Below are positions 30,423-38,234 of a stretch of 40,068 nt of DNA, piece after piece. Position numbers and translations under genes: made by a program. How positions within the stretch are numbered: the stretch's first letter is position 1; the number at the start of each line of letters is the position of its first letter. The notes beneath the pieces were generated by a model. That model ran no database searches. It was not told the DNA's origin and saw only the letters and a program-made list of their open reading frames with translations. The DNA comes from a virus. The stretch spans positions 1 to 40,068 of the IMG/VR virus record IMGVR_UViG_3300028883_000021; one strand, 5' to 3'.

Positions 30423-30458
30423 TGTATCGAAACGTCGAACGAGAGAGAGGCTACTATA

Positions 30459-31517
30459 TCAAGACAACAAGCAACGTTGTACTTGCTCGATGTCTCCAAC
30501 CGCTCCGCCGAACCGCATCCATCCGGGAGTCTTCCGGGAATAGGTATCGATGTCGAACCCTTCAAAGACCTTGAGCGCCATGCGATAACCTGCCTTGAGT
30601 TTGTTTTTCGGGAGTACTACATAGTAGTAATCCGAACTCGTGAGACTCATCGTCGGAACGACAACGAGATTGAACCCGACTCCCTTTTCGGAGCCCTCGA
30701 ACGCCTGCAACCGGAGTTTGAGCGCCATTTGGATCCGCTGGACTAACTCGATCGGAGTATAGATCGCGAACGTTGTCGCGGGAGTGACCGGGTACTTGTT
30801 TTTGCAATCCGAGATGATGTTCAGGACCGCCTTGTTGATCGTTTGAGCATCCCGATTCGCCGTGTATGTCGGATCCGTGTTCGCAACTCCGGCCGGGAGC
30901 GGTGCCTGCCAAGCGAGATTTTGAGAGGCGGGGACCGCTTCAATGAGAGCATTGAAGACCGACGCCCTTTGACTGAACGCCGCATTCCGAATCGCCCGGA
31001 GCCCTTCCTCGACCTGATAGTATTCTCGGTCGTCGAGCAACGTTTGATCGATCTCGAGTCCACCGCCATATCGAGCGAAATAGACGTATGCCTTCTCTCC
31101 CTCGAGCCCGTGGTAGCGGATCTTGTCCCCGGTCCTCACCTGCTGGAACGTGATCCCATGCTCGACGTTGTAGATCGTGAATCCGTTCCGCGGATAGCCC
31201 GTAAAATCGATCACGTCGAAAATCTGCTCGTAGGCGTTGTCGTAATACGACAACGTCATAAACCGCGACATGATCTCGAGAACGGACGTCGGCAACTCGT
31301 CCGCGGTCATGAATTCCTGCAACTTTGCCGAGAACGACGCTTTTCGGGGATCCTTGTCTTGTCCCGGATAGTGAGTGAAACGATCGGGAAGACTCATGAA
31401 ATACTGAATCGCTCCCGAGAACTTTTTCCGGTGTGTCGAATTTTTCGGATTGAATATCTGCCATGCCCGCGGCGACATAACGGGTCTTTCGGGCGGTAAC
31501 GTCAAGAGTCCATTCAT
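30459..31517 (-). CDS. Major capsid protein
   Basis: A 352-aa protein starting at ATG 31517 after GGGGGACATC. Features are an N-terminal helical arm (about 1-70), mixed strands and helices (EVEHGITFQQVRTGDKIRYHGL is in the E-loop-like region), and an end (WMRFGGAVGDIEQVQRCLLS) like the conserved P-domain and C-terminal strand of HK97-fold capsid proteins. Order portal, protease/scaffold, decoration protein, capsid agrees. There is no long propeptide visible to be removed, although the protease upstream may trim scaffold or the first residues. Confidence 0.85.
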   Translation of the reverse strand: MNGLLTLPPERPVMSPRAWQIFNPKNSTHRKKFSGAIQYFMSLPDRFTHYPGQDKDPRKASFSAKLQEFMTADELPTSVLEIMSRFMTLSYYDNAYEQIFDVIDFTGYPRNGFTIYNVEHGITFQQVRTGDKIRYHGLEGEKAYVYFARYGGGLEIDQTLLDDREYYQVEEGLRAIRNAAFSQRASVFNALIEAVPASQNLAWQAPLPAGVANTDPTYTANRDAQTINKAVLNIISDCKNKYPVTPATTFAIYTPIELVQRIQMALKLRLQAFEGSEKGVGFNLVVVPTMSLTSSDYYYVVLPKNKLKAGYRMALKVFEGFDIDTYSRKTPGWMRFGGAVGDIEQVQRCLLS

Positions 31518-31527
31518 GATGTCCCCC

Positions 31528-31899
31528 TTATGTCAAGTCGGGAGCCCGGAACCCGTCCAACTCGATCTCAACTTGAGTCGCGGTAGCCGTGGCTGACTTG
31601 GTACACACTCCGACGCACTCGTCCCCGGATCCTTTCGTCTTGGAGACTGCCTTCGTCGTGGAATTCACATACACACGATCGCCCTCGGCGATCGATTCTC
31701 CGGTCCCTGTCTTTTTCGTGACAAGAGCCCTCTCCGCCGCGTAGATCATGACCGCTGTCGCCGCTGCCGCATACGTCGCGAACGGAATCGCCCATGTATC
31801 TTGCACTTTGTAAAGGACCCCGGCGGTATAACCGCCGGACGGAGTCGTGGCTTCAAATCTCTTGCACCCGCTCGCGGGGCATTTTAGGAATGTTGCCAT
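31528..31899 (-). CDS. Capsid decoration / stabilisation protein (DUF2190-like)
   Basis: A 123-aa protein starting at ATG 31899, where GGAGG lies 8 nt upstream; an ATG at 31932 has no ribosome site. The small CTCCG/CGGAG stem at the ribosome site (31909-31922) could damp initiation. The sequence is Ala/Thr-rich and strand-forming (YAAAATAVMIYAAERALVTKK), with EGDRVYVN, then ECVGVCTKSATATATQVEIELDGF. This is the DUF2190 pattern (GdxVyxd, then xxGvaxxaatagxxvxvxlxG). Such proteins bind the capsid surface at three-fold sites in other phages. Two Cys in CVGVC may be of interest. Confidence 0.75.
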   Translation of the reverse strand: MATFLKCPASGCKRFEATTPSGGYTAGVLYKVQDTWAIPFATYAAAATAVMIYAAERALVTKKTGTGESIAEGDRVYVNSTTKAVSKTKGSGDECVGVCTKSATATATQVEIELDGFRAPDLT

Positions 31900-31950
31900 A
31901 TCTAAATCCTCCGAGACCGGAGTCCGCGCCATTTACGCGACATTGCAAGA

Positions 31951-32538
31951 CTACATGGGCGGAATGAAGTCGTTTTTCTCCGGATTCGCGAATGGTTCTA
32001 TCGTCATGCCGCCGTTTTTGTCGACCGCCGCATTCTGATCATTCGGTCCGGTTCCGGGAGCGGGATCCGCTTCCTTCTCGCCTTCTTTCTCAACCTTAAC
32101 CCCAAAGAGACCCGCAAATTCAGCATATTTCTCAATAGTCTGATCAAGGAAACTCGCCGCGTCTTTCTCGATCGTGTCCTCGTTTTTGACCTTCAATCCC
32201 GAGAGACGATCCTTCACGAACGCGACTTGCTTCGGGTCCAGTTTCCGCTCTGTCATGAGTTTTTCGAGATGCTCGGTAGCCGCTCGATTGAGATCCTGCG
32301 CTTGCAATTGAGCGAGTTTCTCTTTCAACTCTTTGTTTTCGGTTTGAAGAGCCCCTTCGGCGTCGATGTGTTCTTGCTTGTTGCGTTGCCGAGCGCTGTA
32401 TTCCCCGGCCAATTTCTCGTCTTTTTGTCGGAGCGTTTCCTTAACGAACGCGTCTCCGATCAACTCGCTCGGACTGAATACATCCGACGGACTCAACCGC
32501 ATTTGCTTTACTGCGGAAAGGATTTCTTCCAGTTTCAT
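31951..32538 (-). CDS. Internal in-frame start: scaffold protein
   Basis: ATG 32538 (Met200 of the longer product) is preceded by AGGGAGAGAAATCT, a good ribosome site with a 6-nt spacer, inside the coding region. It would give a 195-aa scaffold starting MKLEEILSAVKQM, in frame. Separate expression of a scaffold in excess over protease is standard in lambda-like and related phages. The site is visible; use is inferred. Confidence 0.7.
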   Translation of the reverse strand: MKLEEILSAVKQMRLSPSDVFSPSELIGDAFVKETLRQKDEKLAGEYSARQRNKQEHIDAEGALQTENKELKEKLAQLQAQDLNRAATEHLEKLMTERKLDPKQVAFVKDRLSGLKVKNEDTIEKDAASFLDQTIEKYAEFAGLFGVKVEKEGEKEADPAPGTGPNDQNAAVDKNGGMTIEPFANPEKNDFIPPM

Positions 32539-33135
32539 AGATTTCTCTCCCTGATTCTGATTTGACATTTCTTGTAACGCCCCGAGCAAAGTCGCCCCCG
32601 GAAATCCGGGAGTGTCGACCTTTGCGGATCCTAACGCAAGCCCCGTGACCTCGTTAATCTCGATGTCGTCCATGACCTGATTCCCCGCTTCCTCTCGGAG
32701 TGTATACTCAAATAGAGCCTCGATGCTCGCGACGTCCAACTCGCGGTCTCGGTATTCCGGATTGATATAGGCGACAACGACCGCCTGATCGCCGCGCTCG
32801 CTGTCCATTGTCAACGATTTTCCCACGATCTCGCCGACCTGCTGCCGATTGCTTGAGTGTGAATTGTCGGAATTGTGACCGAAAAACGCCTTGACTCCGG
32901 TCTTGATTTTGTCCAGTAGCCCGCGGATCGCCCGAGAATGCCATCGTTTTGTGACGTTCCCCATGCCGACGACGCGCCCCGTACTCTCGCCTTCGTGGCC
33001 GACGACATATGCCCGGAACTCCGGCCGCGGATCTCGAGCCTTAATCGCTCGATATGCTTCCGGATCGATCATGCCGCGGATCGCCTCCGCGCTCATCTCT
33101 TGAAGCAACGCTCTCAATCGGAACGAATGCTTCAT
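31951..33135 (-). CDS. Head maturation protease with C-terminal scaffold
   Basis: A 394-aa protein; ATG 33135 overlaps the preceding stop (ATGA). The N-terminal about 190 residues are protease-like: YVVGHEGESTGRVVGMG, AFFGHNSDNSHSS with a His, and ITGxALGSAK-type end (INEVTGLALGSAKVDTPGFPGATLLGALQEM) as in prohead proteases, though I cannot fix the full catalytic triad. From about residue 195 the chain is charged coiled coil (EILSAVKQMRLSPSDVF, then ENKELKEKLAQLQAQD) ending in an acidic linker. A protease-scaffold fusion with an internal start for the scaffold alone is as in lambda C/Nu3. Confidence 0.78.
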   Translation of the reverse strand: MKHSFRLRALLQEMSAEAIRGMIDPEAYRAIKARDPRPEFRAYVVGHEGESTGRVVGMGNVTKRWHSRAIRGLLDKIKTGVKAFFGHNSDNSHSSNRQQVGEIVGKSLTMDSERGDQAVVVAYINPEYRDRELDVASIEALFEYTLREEAGNQVMDDIEINEVTGLALGSAKVDTPGFPGATLLGALQEMSNQNQGEKSMKLEEILSAVKQMRLSPSDVFSPSELIGDAFVKETLRQKDEKLAGEYSARQRNKQEHIDAEGALQTENKELKEKLAQLQAQDLNRAATEHLEKLMTERKLDPKQVAFVKDRLSGLKVKNEDTIEKDAASFLDQTIEKYAEFAGLFGVKVEKEGEKEADPAPGTGPNDQNAAVDKNGGMTIEPFANPEKNDFIPPM

Positions 33136-33383
33136 TTGTCGGGATCCCCGCCTTCCGGAGTCCGGACCGGCCGCGCCTTCCCCTGACGCCTGACCGCCCG
33201 CATTTTCTCCGAGAGAGCCTCGCGCTCTTTCGTTGACTTGTAATTATCGGTCGTGATCATGCCCGCGGAAGGCTCTCGCCCCGGCTGACTCTCGGCGTCG
33301 ACTTTCGGATCGTAGACCTGCGATCCGGGATCCTCTCCCGCCTTGATTCCGTTCGTTGTTAGGACCGTTTTCCCGATTTCCAT
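33132..33383 (-). CDS. Small hypothetical protein after the portal gene
   Basis: An 83-aa protein starting at ATG 33383 with GGAG and a 6-nt spacer. It is hydrophilic, with Gly/Asp/Lys/Arg-rich sequence and no strong structure: GEDPGSQVYDPKVDAESQPGREPSAG suggests disorder, then a basic helix (TKEREALSEKMRAVRRQGKARP). Its stop overlaps the protease gene (ATGA). Small genes here in other phages encode head assembly accessories. No family recognised. Confidence 0.65.
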   Translation of the reverse strand: MEIGKTVLTTNGIKAGEDPGSQVYDPKVDAESQPGREPSAGMITTDNYKSTKEREALSEKMRAVRRQGKARPVRTPEGGDPDK

Positions 33384-33400
33384 GGTTTTCTCCTATTATG

Positions 33401-34870
33401 TTACTCGCTCGGTTTTGTTTTGTCAACTTTCTTGACGTCTTCCCCGCTTTCGTCTGACGTCGCCGCGGTCTCGTCTTCCGCCTCTTCTGATGGGGATCCG
33501 AACATAACCCGAGCCGAATCTAACCGTTTTTTCGACTCTTCCGCGAGCCGATCGATCTCTTTCTCGACGTCGAGATCCGGGATCCGCGATAGGAACGTCT
33601 CGAGCGAGATCTTGCCATCTTTGACCGCGGGCAAATAGAACGTCGCCAATCGATCCCAATCTTGCTCCGAGAGAGCGAGAATCACGAGATCGGCGAGCCG
33701 CGGATCGAGAGGCGTCGTTTGAACGCTCCGGTTCCGGAGATCGATCGCTTTCCGCCATAACTCCCGCAATAGATCTTGCCAAATTGCTCGCTCGTTCCTC
33801 GTGCTGGCCTCAACGAGCCCCATGAGATTTTCGGCGGTCGACCGATTGCTCAATTGCTCCGGGAGTCCTAGGAAATGGACCGGAACCCCGGTCGTCCCCG
33901 AGATCATTTTTGCGTTTGAGATGATCTCTTTCTCGAGCGACTCGACGCCATCCATAGGCGGGGAAAGGAAACTCGCCTTCCCGATATGGATGAAAACCCG
34001 GCCTTTTTTGAAATTTTTCGCCCGCTGAAAGAGTGTATTCATGTCTTCGACGTCTTCCTTCGTTTGACATTCTATATCTTGAAATGGACCCGCGTATAGA
34101 TGGTTGATCTCTCTCCAATCCCGGAGCGCCTTGTCGAGCGACTCGATCTGCGTCAGGACCTGCCATAAGCGCATCGATGTCGTATTTGGAGCATCGAGCC
34201 GCCCTCCAAATTTCCGGTATATAAAATTCGGCTCTTCGATCGAGACGTCTTTCCCTGATTTCGGCATTTTGAAAGAGACCTTCTCGTATTTCATATAGTC
34301 GTCCGCGTTCGCCGTGATCTTGTATTGATATGACGACCACGAGCGCCAACGGAACTTGACCATTCCCCGCTCTTTTCGGATCCCGCCCGCTCTCGTTTTC
34401 CATCGCCAAATATGCTCCGGATCCCAATACAATTGGAGCAACATTTTCCCTTCCGCCTCTGCCTCTTTGCAAAGGGAAATGAACGTCGCCTCGATCGCGT
34501 TGTACTTGAGCATTTCCTCGAGAAAAGCGACCTCGCGATCGTCTTCCTCGGTCTCGCCCTTGCCGACGACTTTTAGCCCCCGCGACATGATGAACGCCGC
34601 CCGGACGCCGACTATATTTGACGTTTGGATTACGCCCCAATCCGCGATGCAATTGATCTTTTTGTTGATTTCCTCTATCGCCGCATCGTAGTCCCGATAA
34701 TTGTTGCCGACGTAATCGGTATTCGTCGACCCCTCGGCAACGTCGACCTCGTTCTCGTAGAACTCCGCGATCCGGCCGAAAAACCCCCTCGGAGCGAGCC
34801 TCGTATAGAGTCGCTCCCATACGCTCGGGAGACGCGGGATCGCCTGACCTTGCTTGTTCTTACTTGTCAT
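33401..34870 (-). CDS. Portal protein
   Basis: A 489-aa protein. ATG 34870 is preferred because GGAGG lies 5 nt upstream; a longer TTG start at 34918 is possible. Portal hallmarks: an N-terminal wing (WERLYTRLAPRGFFGRIAEFY), INxKINCIADWGVIQTSN, KMLLQLYWDPEHIW, and the clip/stem region (EKEIISNAKMISGTTGVPVHFLGLPEQLSNRSTAENLMGL) that is highly conserved in the SPP1/HK97-type portal family. The C-terminal tail is acidic and disordered. It forms the dodecameric DNA channel, next to terminase and the scaffold. Confidence 0.88.
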   Translation of the reverse strand: MTSKNKQGQAIPRLPSVWERLYTRLAPRGFFGRIAEFYENEVDVAEGSTNTDYVGNNYRDYDAAIEEINKKINCIADWGVIQTSNIVGVRAAFIMSRGLKVVGKGETEEDDREVAFLEEMLKYNAIEATFISLCKEAEAEGKMLLQLYWDPEHIWRWKTRAGGIRKERGMVKFRWRSWSSYQYKITANADDYMKYEKVSFKMPKSGKDVSIEEPNFIYRKFGGRLDAPNTTSMRLWQVLTQIESLDKALRDWREINHLYAGPFQDIECQTKEDVEDMNTLFQRAKNFKKGRVFIHIGKASFLSPPMDGVESLEKEIISNAKMISGTTGVPVHFLGLPEQLSNRSTAENLMGLVEASTRNERAIWQDLLRELWRKAIDLRNRSVQTTPLDPRLADLVILALSEQDWDRLATFYLPAVKDGKISLETFLSRIPDLDVEKEIDRLAEESKKRLDSARVMFGSPSEEAEDETAATSDESGEDVKKVDKTKPSE

Positions 34871-34918
34871 ATCGGCCTCCATTGCCTTGATAATAGCATC
34901 GAATCTCGTTTTTTCCAA

Positions 34919-36313
34919 TCACGCGAACGCCCCGACGGATCCGCGGGAAGACCGCGGCATATAGAAGCATAGAGCCAACGCGTCGCCCTTGTCGGGGCTC
35001 CGGGGCTCGAGATGCTTCGCCTTGAGCCGCCTCCGGAGTGTTTCTTTATCGACGATCTGATACCTATTTGTCCGCGGATTGATAACGAACTCCCTCTCGG
35101 TCAACTCAAATTGTAGATCGGCGTCGTTCGGAATGTCCGCCCCTATAAGCGACTCTTGCAACTCAAAATACATCTCGGTCCCGACGTTCTCGTACCGCGC
35201 CGGATCCTTCGCGGTCTCGTTGTTCTTGATCCCGTTGATTTGGACGACAATATCATGCTCTCGCGCCCAATTCCGGACCTCGTCCGGAACCCCCGCCCCG
35301 AGACCGGACGCGTCGATGTTGACGATGTCCGGATCCAACTTGAGAATCGCATCTTGAATCCGAGCCCGGAGATAGACTAGATCCGATCGATCTATAACTA
35401 ACTCGTGAACGATTTTCCCCCCGATTCGGCCGTATATGACCGATCGGTCGTTTCCATATCGAGCAACGTCAACGCCGATCGCCCGCATCCCCGACGGTGT
35501 GCCCTCGATCTCATGAGCCATCGCCTCGGCGACTAAATCAACCGAGAGAACGACGTCGTCCCCGGTTATGGGGAACTCCCCGAGAACGCGAACCCGGTAT
35601 ACATTCGAGTCTTTCCCGAATCGGCGAGCCATTCGCTTCTCGTATTCCGGAGAGACTAACGGGGAATTCGCCGACGTGAGTTTCGAGACGAACCATCCCG
35701 CCGGATCCTGAAAGACCCGATAAAAATAGCCCTTTGTCATGACCGGATTACCGATCATCGCGATGGAGTTTTCCTCTCGTGTCAACGCGCCCTCTATAAC
35801 CTCGAAAGCCGCGTCGGGGACTCCGGGGGCCTCGTCCACGAGATACAAGAGATGCTTATTATGGATCCCGGAGAGAGCATTCGGATTTGAACTCGGGATT
35901 CCATGGGCGAACCACGTTTGACTATGCCCGCGGACGTTGATTCGCGTTTTTGTCCATTGACAAAAGAGCCTCAACTCCGGCCGCGATTGTTTTAGTAGAC
36001 TCGCCGCCTCCGCCCATAGAATATCGTAAACTTGATGTTGAGTCGGAGCCGTTGCCGCGACGCGGGATTGATTATAGCAGTATAACTGATGGTACATCAT
36101 AATCGCGATCGCGGTCGTCTTGCCGACGCCATGGCCCGCCCGGAGAGCAACGCGCCCTTTTTTCATATAGCCGCGAAACATATCCTTTTGCCCTTCCGTT
36201 GGATCGATCCGGGTCATATGCTTGGAGAACAACTCTAGCCCGTCCGGCACCTGACGGAACCGGCGACGCCATCTAACGAGATTTTGCTTCTGACTTTCTG
36301 TTAGATTGAGCAT
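34919..36313 (-). CDS. Terminase large subunit
   Basis: A 464-aa packaging motor. ATG 36313 overlaps the small-subunit gene by 41 bp. Walker A is GHGVGKTT (60-67), and Walker B is LLYLVDEA (155-162) with the catalytic Glu161. The RuvC-like nuclease domain begins GVDVARYGNDRSV (280-292), with acidic residues in NIDASGLGAG (332-341). Both domains are complete, so this enzyme should pump and cut DNA. The packaging strategy (cos or pac) is not fixed by the sequence; the circular assembly fits circular permutation or cohesive ends. Confidence 0.95.
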   Translation of the reverse strand: MLNLTESQKQNLVRWRRRFRQVPDGLELFSKHMTRIDPTEGQKDMFRGYMKKGRVALRAGHGVGKTTAIAIMMYHQLYCYNQSRVAATAPTQHQVYDILWAEAASLLKQSRPELRLFCQWTKTRINVRGHSQTWFAHGIPSSNPNALSGIHNKHLLYLVDEAPGVPDAAFEVIEGALTREENSIAMIGNPVMTKGYFYRVFQDPAGWFVSKLTSANSPLVSPEYEKRMARRFGKDSNVYRVRVLGEFPITGDDVVLSVDLVAEAMAHEIEGTPSGMRAIGVDVARYGNDRSVIYGRIGGKIVHELVIDRSDLVYLRARIQDAILKLDPDIVNIDASGLGAGVPDEVRNWAREHDIVVQINGIKNNETAKDPARYENVGTEMYFELQESLIGADIPNDADLQFELTEREFVINPRTNRYQIVDKETLRRRLKAKHLEPRSPDKGDALALCFYMPRSSRGSVGAFA

Positions 36314-36779
36314 CGCCTTCGTCTGGCTCTGGATCCTCGTTCGCGAGTAGATCGGCGAGACTTATGTTCGCCTCAACCTCGACGCTCTGGCGCCCATACC
36401 CGCGATCTTTGCCCTTCGCGTCGAGATAGTACTTTATCGCCCACGGATGACCCGCCTTTATCGCCGCCTCGAGTTTCGTTTCTACAACGTCGACCGTTTC
36501 CGCGAGAGATTCCCGCTTGAGATCGTATAGACCTTGCTTCACGATCGGATCCAATTTCGCGAGAAACCGCATGAACGCCGATCGGCTCACATGAAGGGGA
36601 AAATATACGTTGATCCATCGGTCTTTGCAATGCTCGGTCAACTCCCGGATCTTTCGTAGATCGCGCTTCGTGAGACTCCGCTTTTTTGTCGCTTTTGTCT
36701 CGGTCTCATGCGATTGCAATGCGGTCGCATTGCGTTCGGATTTCGTCTCTACCCGTCCGGATCGCCCGGATTTGCTCAT
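36273..36779 (-). CDS. Terminase small subunit
   Basis: A 168-aa protein; ATG 36779 overlaps the ParB-like stop (ATGA). The N-terminal 40 residues are basic and disordered (SGRSGRVETKSERNATAL). The middle has helices including a probable helix-turn-helix (LYDLKRESLAETVDVVETKLEAAIKAG). The segment HPWAIKYYLDAKGKDRGYG (about 110-128) is a well-known small-terminase signature. An acidic tail follows. It recognises the phage DNA and recruits the large subunit. The gene contains the perfect dyad at 36716-36733, a possible packaging signal. Confidence 0.85.
   Translation of the reverse strand: MSKSGRSGRVETKSERNATALQSHETETKATKKRSLTKRDLRKIRELTEHCKDRWINVYFPLHVSRSAFMRFLAKLDPIVKQGLYDLKRESLAETVDVVETKLEAAIKAGHPWAIKYYLDAKGKDRGYGRQSVEVEANISLADLLANEDPEPDEGDAQSNRKSEAKSR
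36716..36733. repeat. Perfect dyad GCAATGCG-GT-CGCATTGC in the small terminase gene
   Basis: Eight-bp arms around two bases. Small-terminase genes of headful phages often contain their own pac site, so this is a candidate recognition site. A close variant is at 4842-4859 in the replication initiator gene. Confidence 0.5.
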
Positions 36780-37432
36780 ATTTCGCCCTTCCGGACCGCG
36801 TCGGCGATGTCCGAGAACTCGACTATATTGGAGATAGGACTAGCCCCGAGCGCCTCACATACGGAATTAAACTCGTCTTTACTCTTGAATTGAACGATCA
36901 AGTAGTCCGGTTCTCCGGGATCCGGGGCATCTGGCGCCTTATTTTCTGGACTTTGCTCGGTCCGATCCTCGAGATAATTCCTTTTGAAATCGTCGAGATC
37001 GAGACTCGGAACGTCGATCTCTTTCTCGACATCGTACAAATCGATCCCGGTCTTGTTCAGATACTCATATAATCCGTCTTCGGTCACGCTTGCATATATC
37101 GACGAATAGATCAATACGCGCCGCGCCGCCTCCGCCATTGATTCGCATTCAACAAAGACGGTAGTAAATCTCTCGGGGACAACCCATCCCTCGGCCTTGA
37201 GATCTCGTAGAATTGCGATCCGATGGAATCCGTCGAGACAATAGATTTTTCCGCTATCCGGATCCCGCCATGCCTTGAATGCTTCCGCGAATCCGTTTCG
37301 GATGATCGATTTCCGGAGACGCTTACTCGCCGCGAGTGTCATTTCCTTAAATCCGTCTGGCTGAATAAACTCGAACTCGGACCATTTTTCCTTTGAGACG
37401 CCCGCGATTGTCTCGGTCAAGGTTTTGTTCAT
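36776..37432 (-). CDS. ParB/Srx-like domain protein
   Basis: A 218-aa protein starting at ATG 37432 after GGCGGGAAA. The centre (FKEMTLAASKRLRKSIIRNGFAEAFKAWRDP, then GKIYCLDGFHRIAIL at about 61-75) is a ParB N-terminal/sulfiredoxin fold, where DGxHR is the nucleotide-binding GxxR-type loop. There is no HTH that is obviously ParB-like behind it; residues 110-145 are helical. ParB-like proteins encoded beside terminases are common in phages. They may be CTPases, nucleases or regulators. It is the first gene of the late operon, preceded by a promoter and a hairpin leader. Confidence 0.72.
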   Translation of the reverse strand: MNKTLTETIAGVSKEKWSEFEFIQPDGFKEMTLAASKRLRKSIIRNGFAEAFKAWRDPDSGKIYCLDGFHRIAILRDLKAEGWVVPERFTTVFVECESMAEAARRVLIYSSIYASVTEDGLYEYLNKTGIDLYDVEKEIDVPSLDLDDFKRNYLEDRTEQSPENKAPDAPDPGEPDYLIVQFKSKDEFNSVCEALGASPISNIVEFSDIADAVRKGEI

Positions 37433-37449
37433 TTTCCCGCCGATAGAGA

Positions 37450-37486
37450 GAGACCCGGAGCAACGAAACGCGCCGCTCCGGGCCTC
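37450..37486 (-). promoter_or_regulatory. Leader hairpin of the late operon
   Basis: Twelve-bp stem (with one G-U pair on the minus-strand RNA) around a 13-base loop, sitting in the 5' leader between the late promoter and the ParB-like gene. No U-run follows, so attenuation, antitermination or RNA stability is more likely than termination. Confidence 0.78.
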
Positions 37487-37527
37487 AATGGAAGTAGCAA
37501 GCCAGTTTCCCGTTGACTCACGCTTTA

Positions 37528-37536
37528 ATTATAGCA
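37528..37536 (-). promoter_or_regulatory. Extended -10 promoter for the late operon
   Basis: The minus strand reads TGC-TATAAT, a perfect -10 with the extended TGn element; no good -35 lies 17 bp upstream. It is in the 121-bp gap (37433-37553) before the ParB-like and terminase genes. Lack of a -35 suggests dependence on the TG element or on an activator. Confidence 0.72.
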
Positions 37537-37553
37537 TTGATCGCCGGTCTTTA

Positions 37554-37889
37554 CTACTCTTCGCCGACGTCCCCCATCTCCGGGAGATCCGCCGGCCGGT
37601 TTTCGAGCGACTGCCTCGCGCTGATGATCCGCGCCCTCTCTTGAGCCATTTCGCGCTCGACCTGCCGCTTTTCTTTTACGTTTTGAAGCCGAATCTCGAG
37701 ATCTCGCTGATCGTCGCCGGTCAGGCGGGCCCACCATCGACCGAGAGCCCCGCGGTAGAGCATCGATTGTAGATGCTCGATGTAGACGCGTTGATACGTA
37801 CCCATTCCGAGCCGCGTCTTGTACCCTTCGAGATGATAATTGACTCCCTCAATCCACGACATTTTTTTCATTCTCTTCAACGTTAGCAT
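37554..37889 (-). CDS. Hypothetical helical protein
   Basis: A 111-aa protein. ATG 37889 has GAGAGG 5 nt upstream and overlaps the previous gene by 41 bp; ATG 37862 is the alternative. The middle (YKTRLGMGTYQRVYIEHLQSMLYRGALGRWWARL) has a helical pattern, with charged helix after (IRLQNVKEKRQVEREMAQERARI). It is the last gene before the late promoter. No family recognised. Confidence 0.65.
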   Translation of the reverse strand: MLTLKRMKKMSWIEGVNYHLEGYKTRLGMGTYQRVYIEHLQSMLYRGALGRWWARLTGDDQRDLEIRLQNVKEKRQVEREMAQERARIISARQSLENRPADLPEMGDVGEE

Positions 37890-38118
37890 TTTGCCTCTCT
37901 TTTTCGGTTTTTTCCTCGAGATCCTCTTCGGAGATCCCGAGCATATGCATTTGAATCCTTCGGAGATTCCCGAGCGCCCGCGTATTCGACATTATCGCGT
38001 TCGTATTTTTAACCCCGCCAAGAGCGAGATGTGAGATTGACGAACGGATCCGCCGGACCTGCAACGCCAACGCGACGACGATCGTTGCGAGCGCTAGAAC
38101 CGCAACTTTCCATATCAT
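37849..38118 (-). CDS. Small membrane protein with a charged tail
   Basis: An 89-aa protein; ATG 38118 overlaps the preceding small gene (ATGA). An N-terminal membrane helix (IWKVAVLALATIVVALAL, residues 2-19) is followed by a basic segment and an acidic tail (EEDLEEKTEKERQNANVEENEKN). This one-helix, tail-out layout fits a small inner-membrane accessory such as a spanin subunit or holin partner, which the endolysin-proximal location also suggests. Function not proved. Confidence 0.7.
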   Translation of the reverse strand: MIWKVAVLALATIVVALALQVRRIRSSISHLALGGVKNTNAIMSNTRALGNLRRIQMHMLGISEEDLEEKTEKERQNANVEENEKNVVD

Positions 38119-38234
38119 TGAATGCCCCCTTGAACCGAGACGATCTCCCGGATCCTCTTCATCCCGACCGCTTTCGGCCTCAAGATGTCGAACTCTTTGA
38201 TCGGCCCGACGTATGATCGCTCGCTCTCTTTCAT
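38115..38234 (-). CDS. Tiny 39-residue coupled gene
   Basis: ATG 38234 overlaps the stop of the zinc-ribbon gene (ATGA), and its TGA overlaps the ATG of the next membrane protein. The protein is 39 aa: MKESERSYVGPIKEFDILRP and then a short basic helix. Such exact coupling on both sides is hard to explain by chance. No motif seen. Confidence 0.65.
   Translation of the reverse strand: MKESERSYVGPIKEFDILRPKAVGMKRIREIVSVQGGIQ

Noticed and set aside
33810-34820. Minus-strand frame of 336 codons in another frame of the portal gene
   Set aside because: Arg/Gly-rich shadow frame; the portal frame has conserved motifs and the ribosome site.
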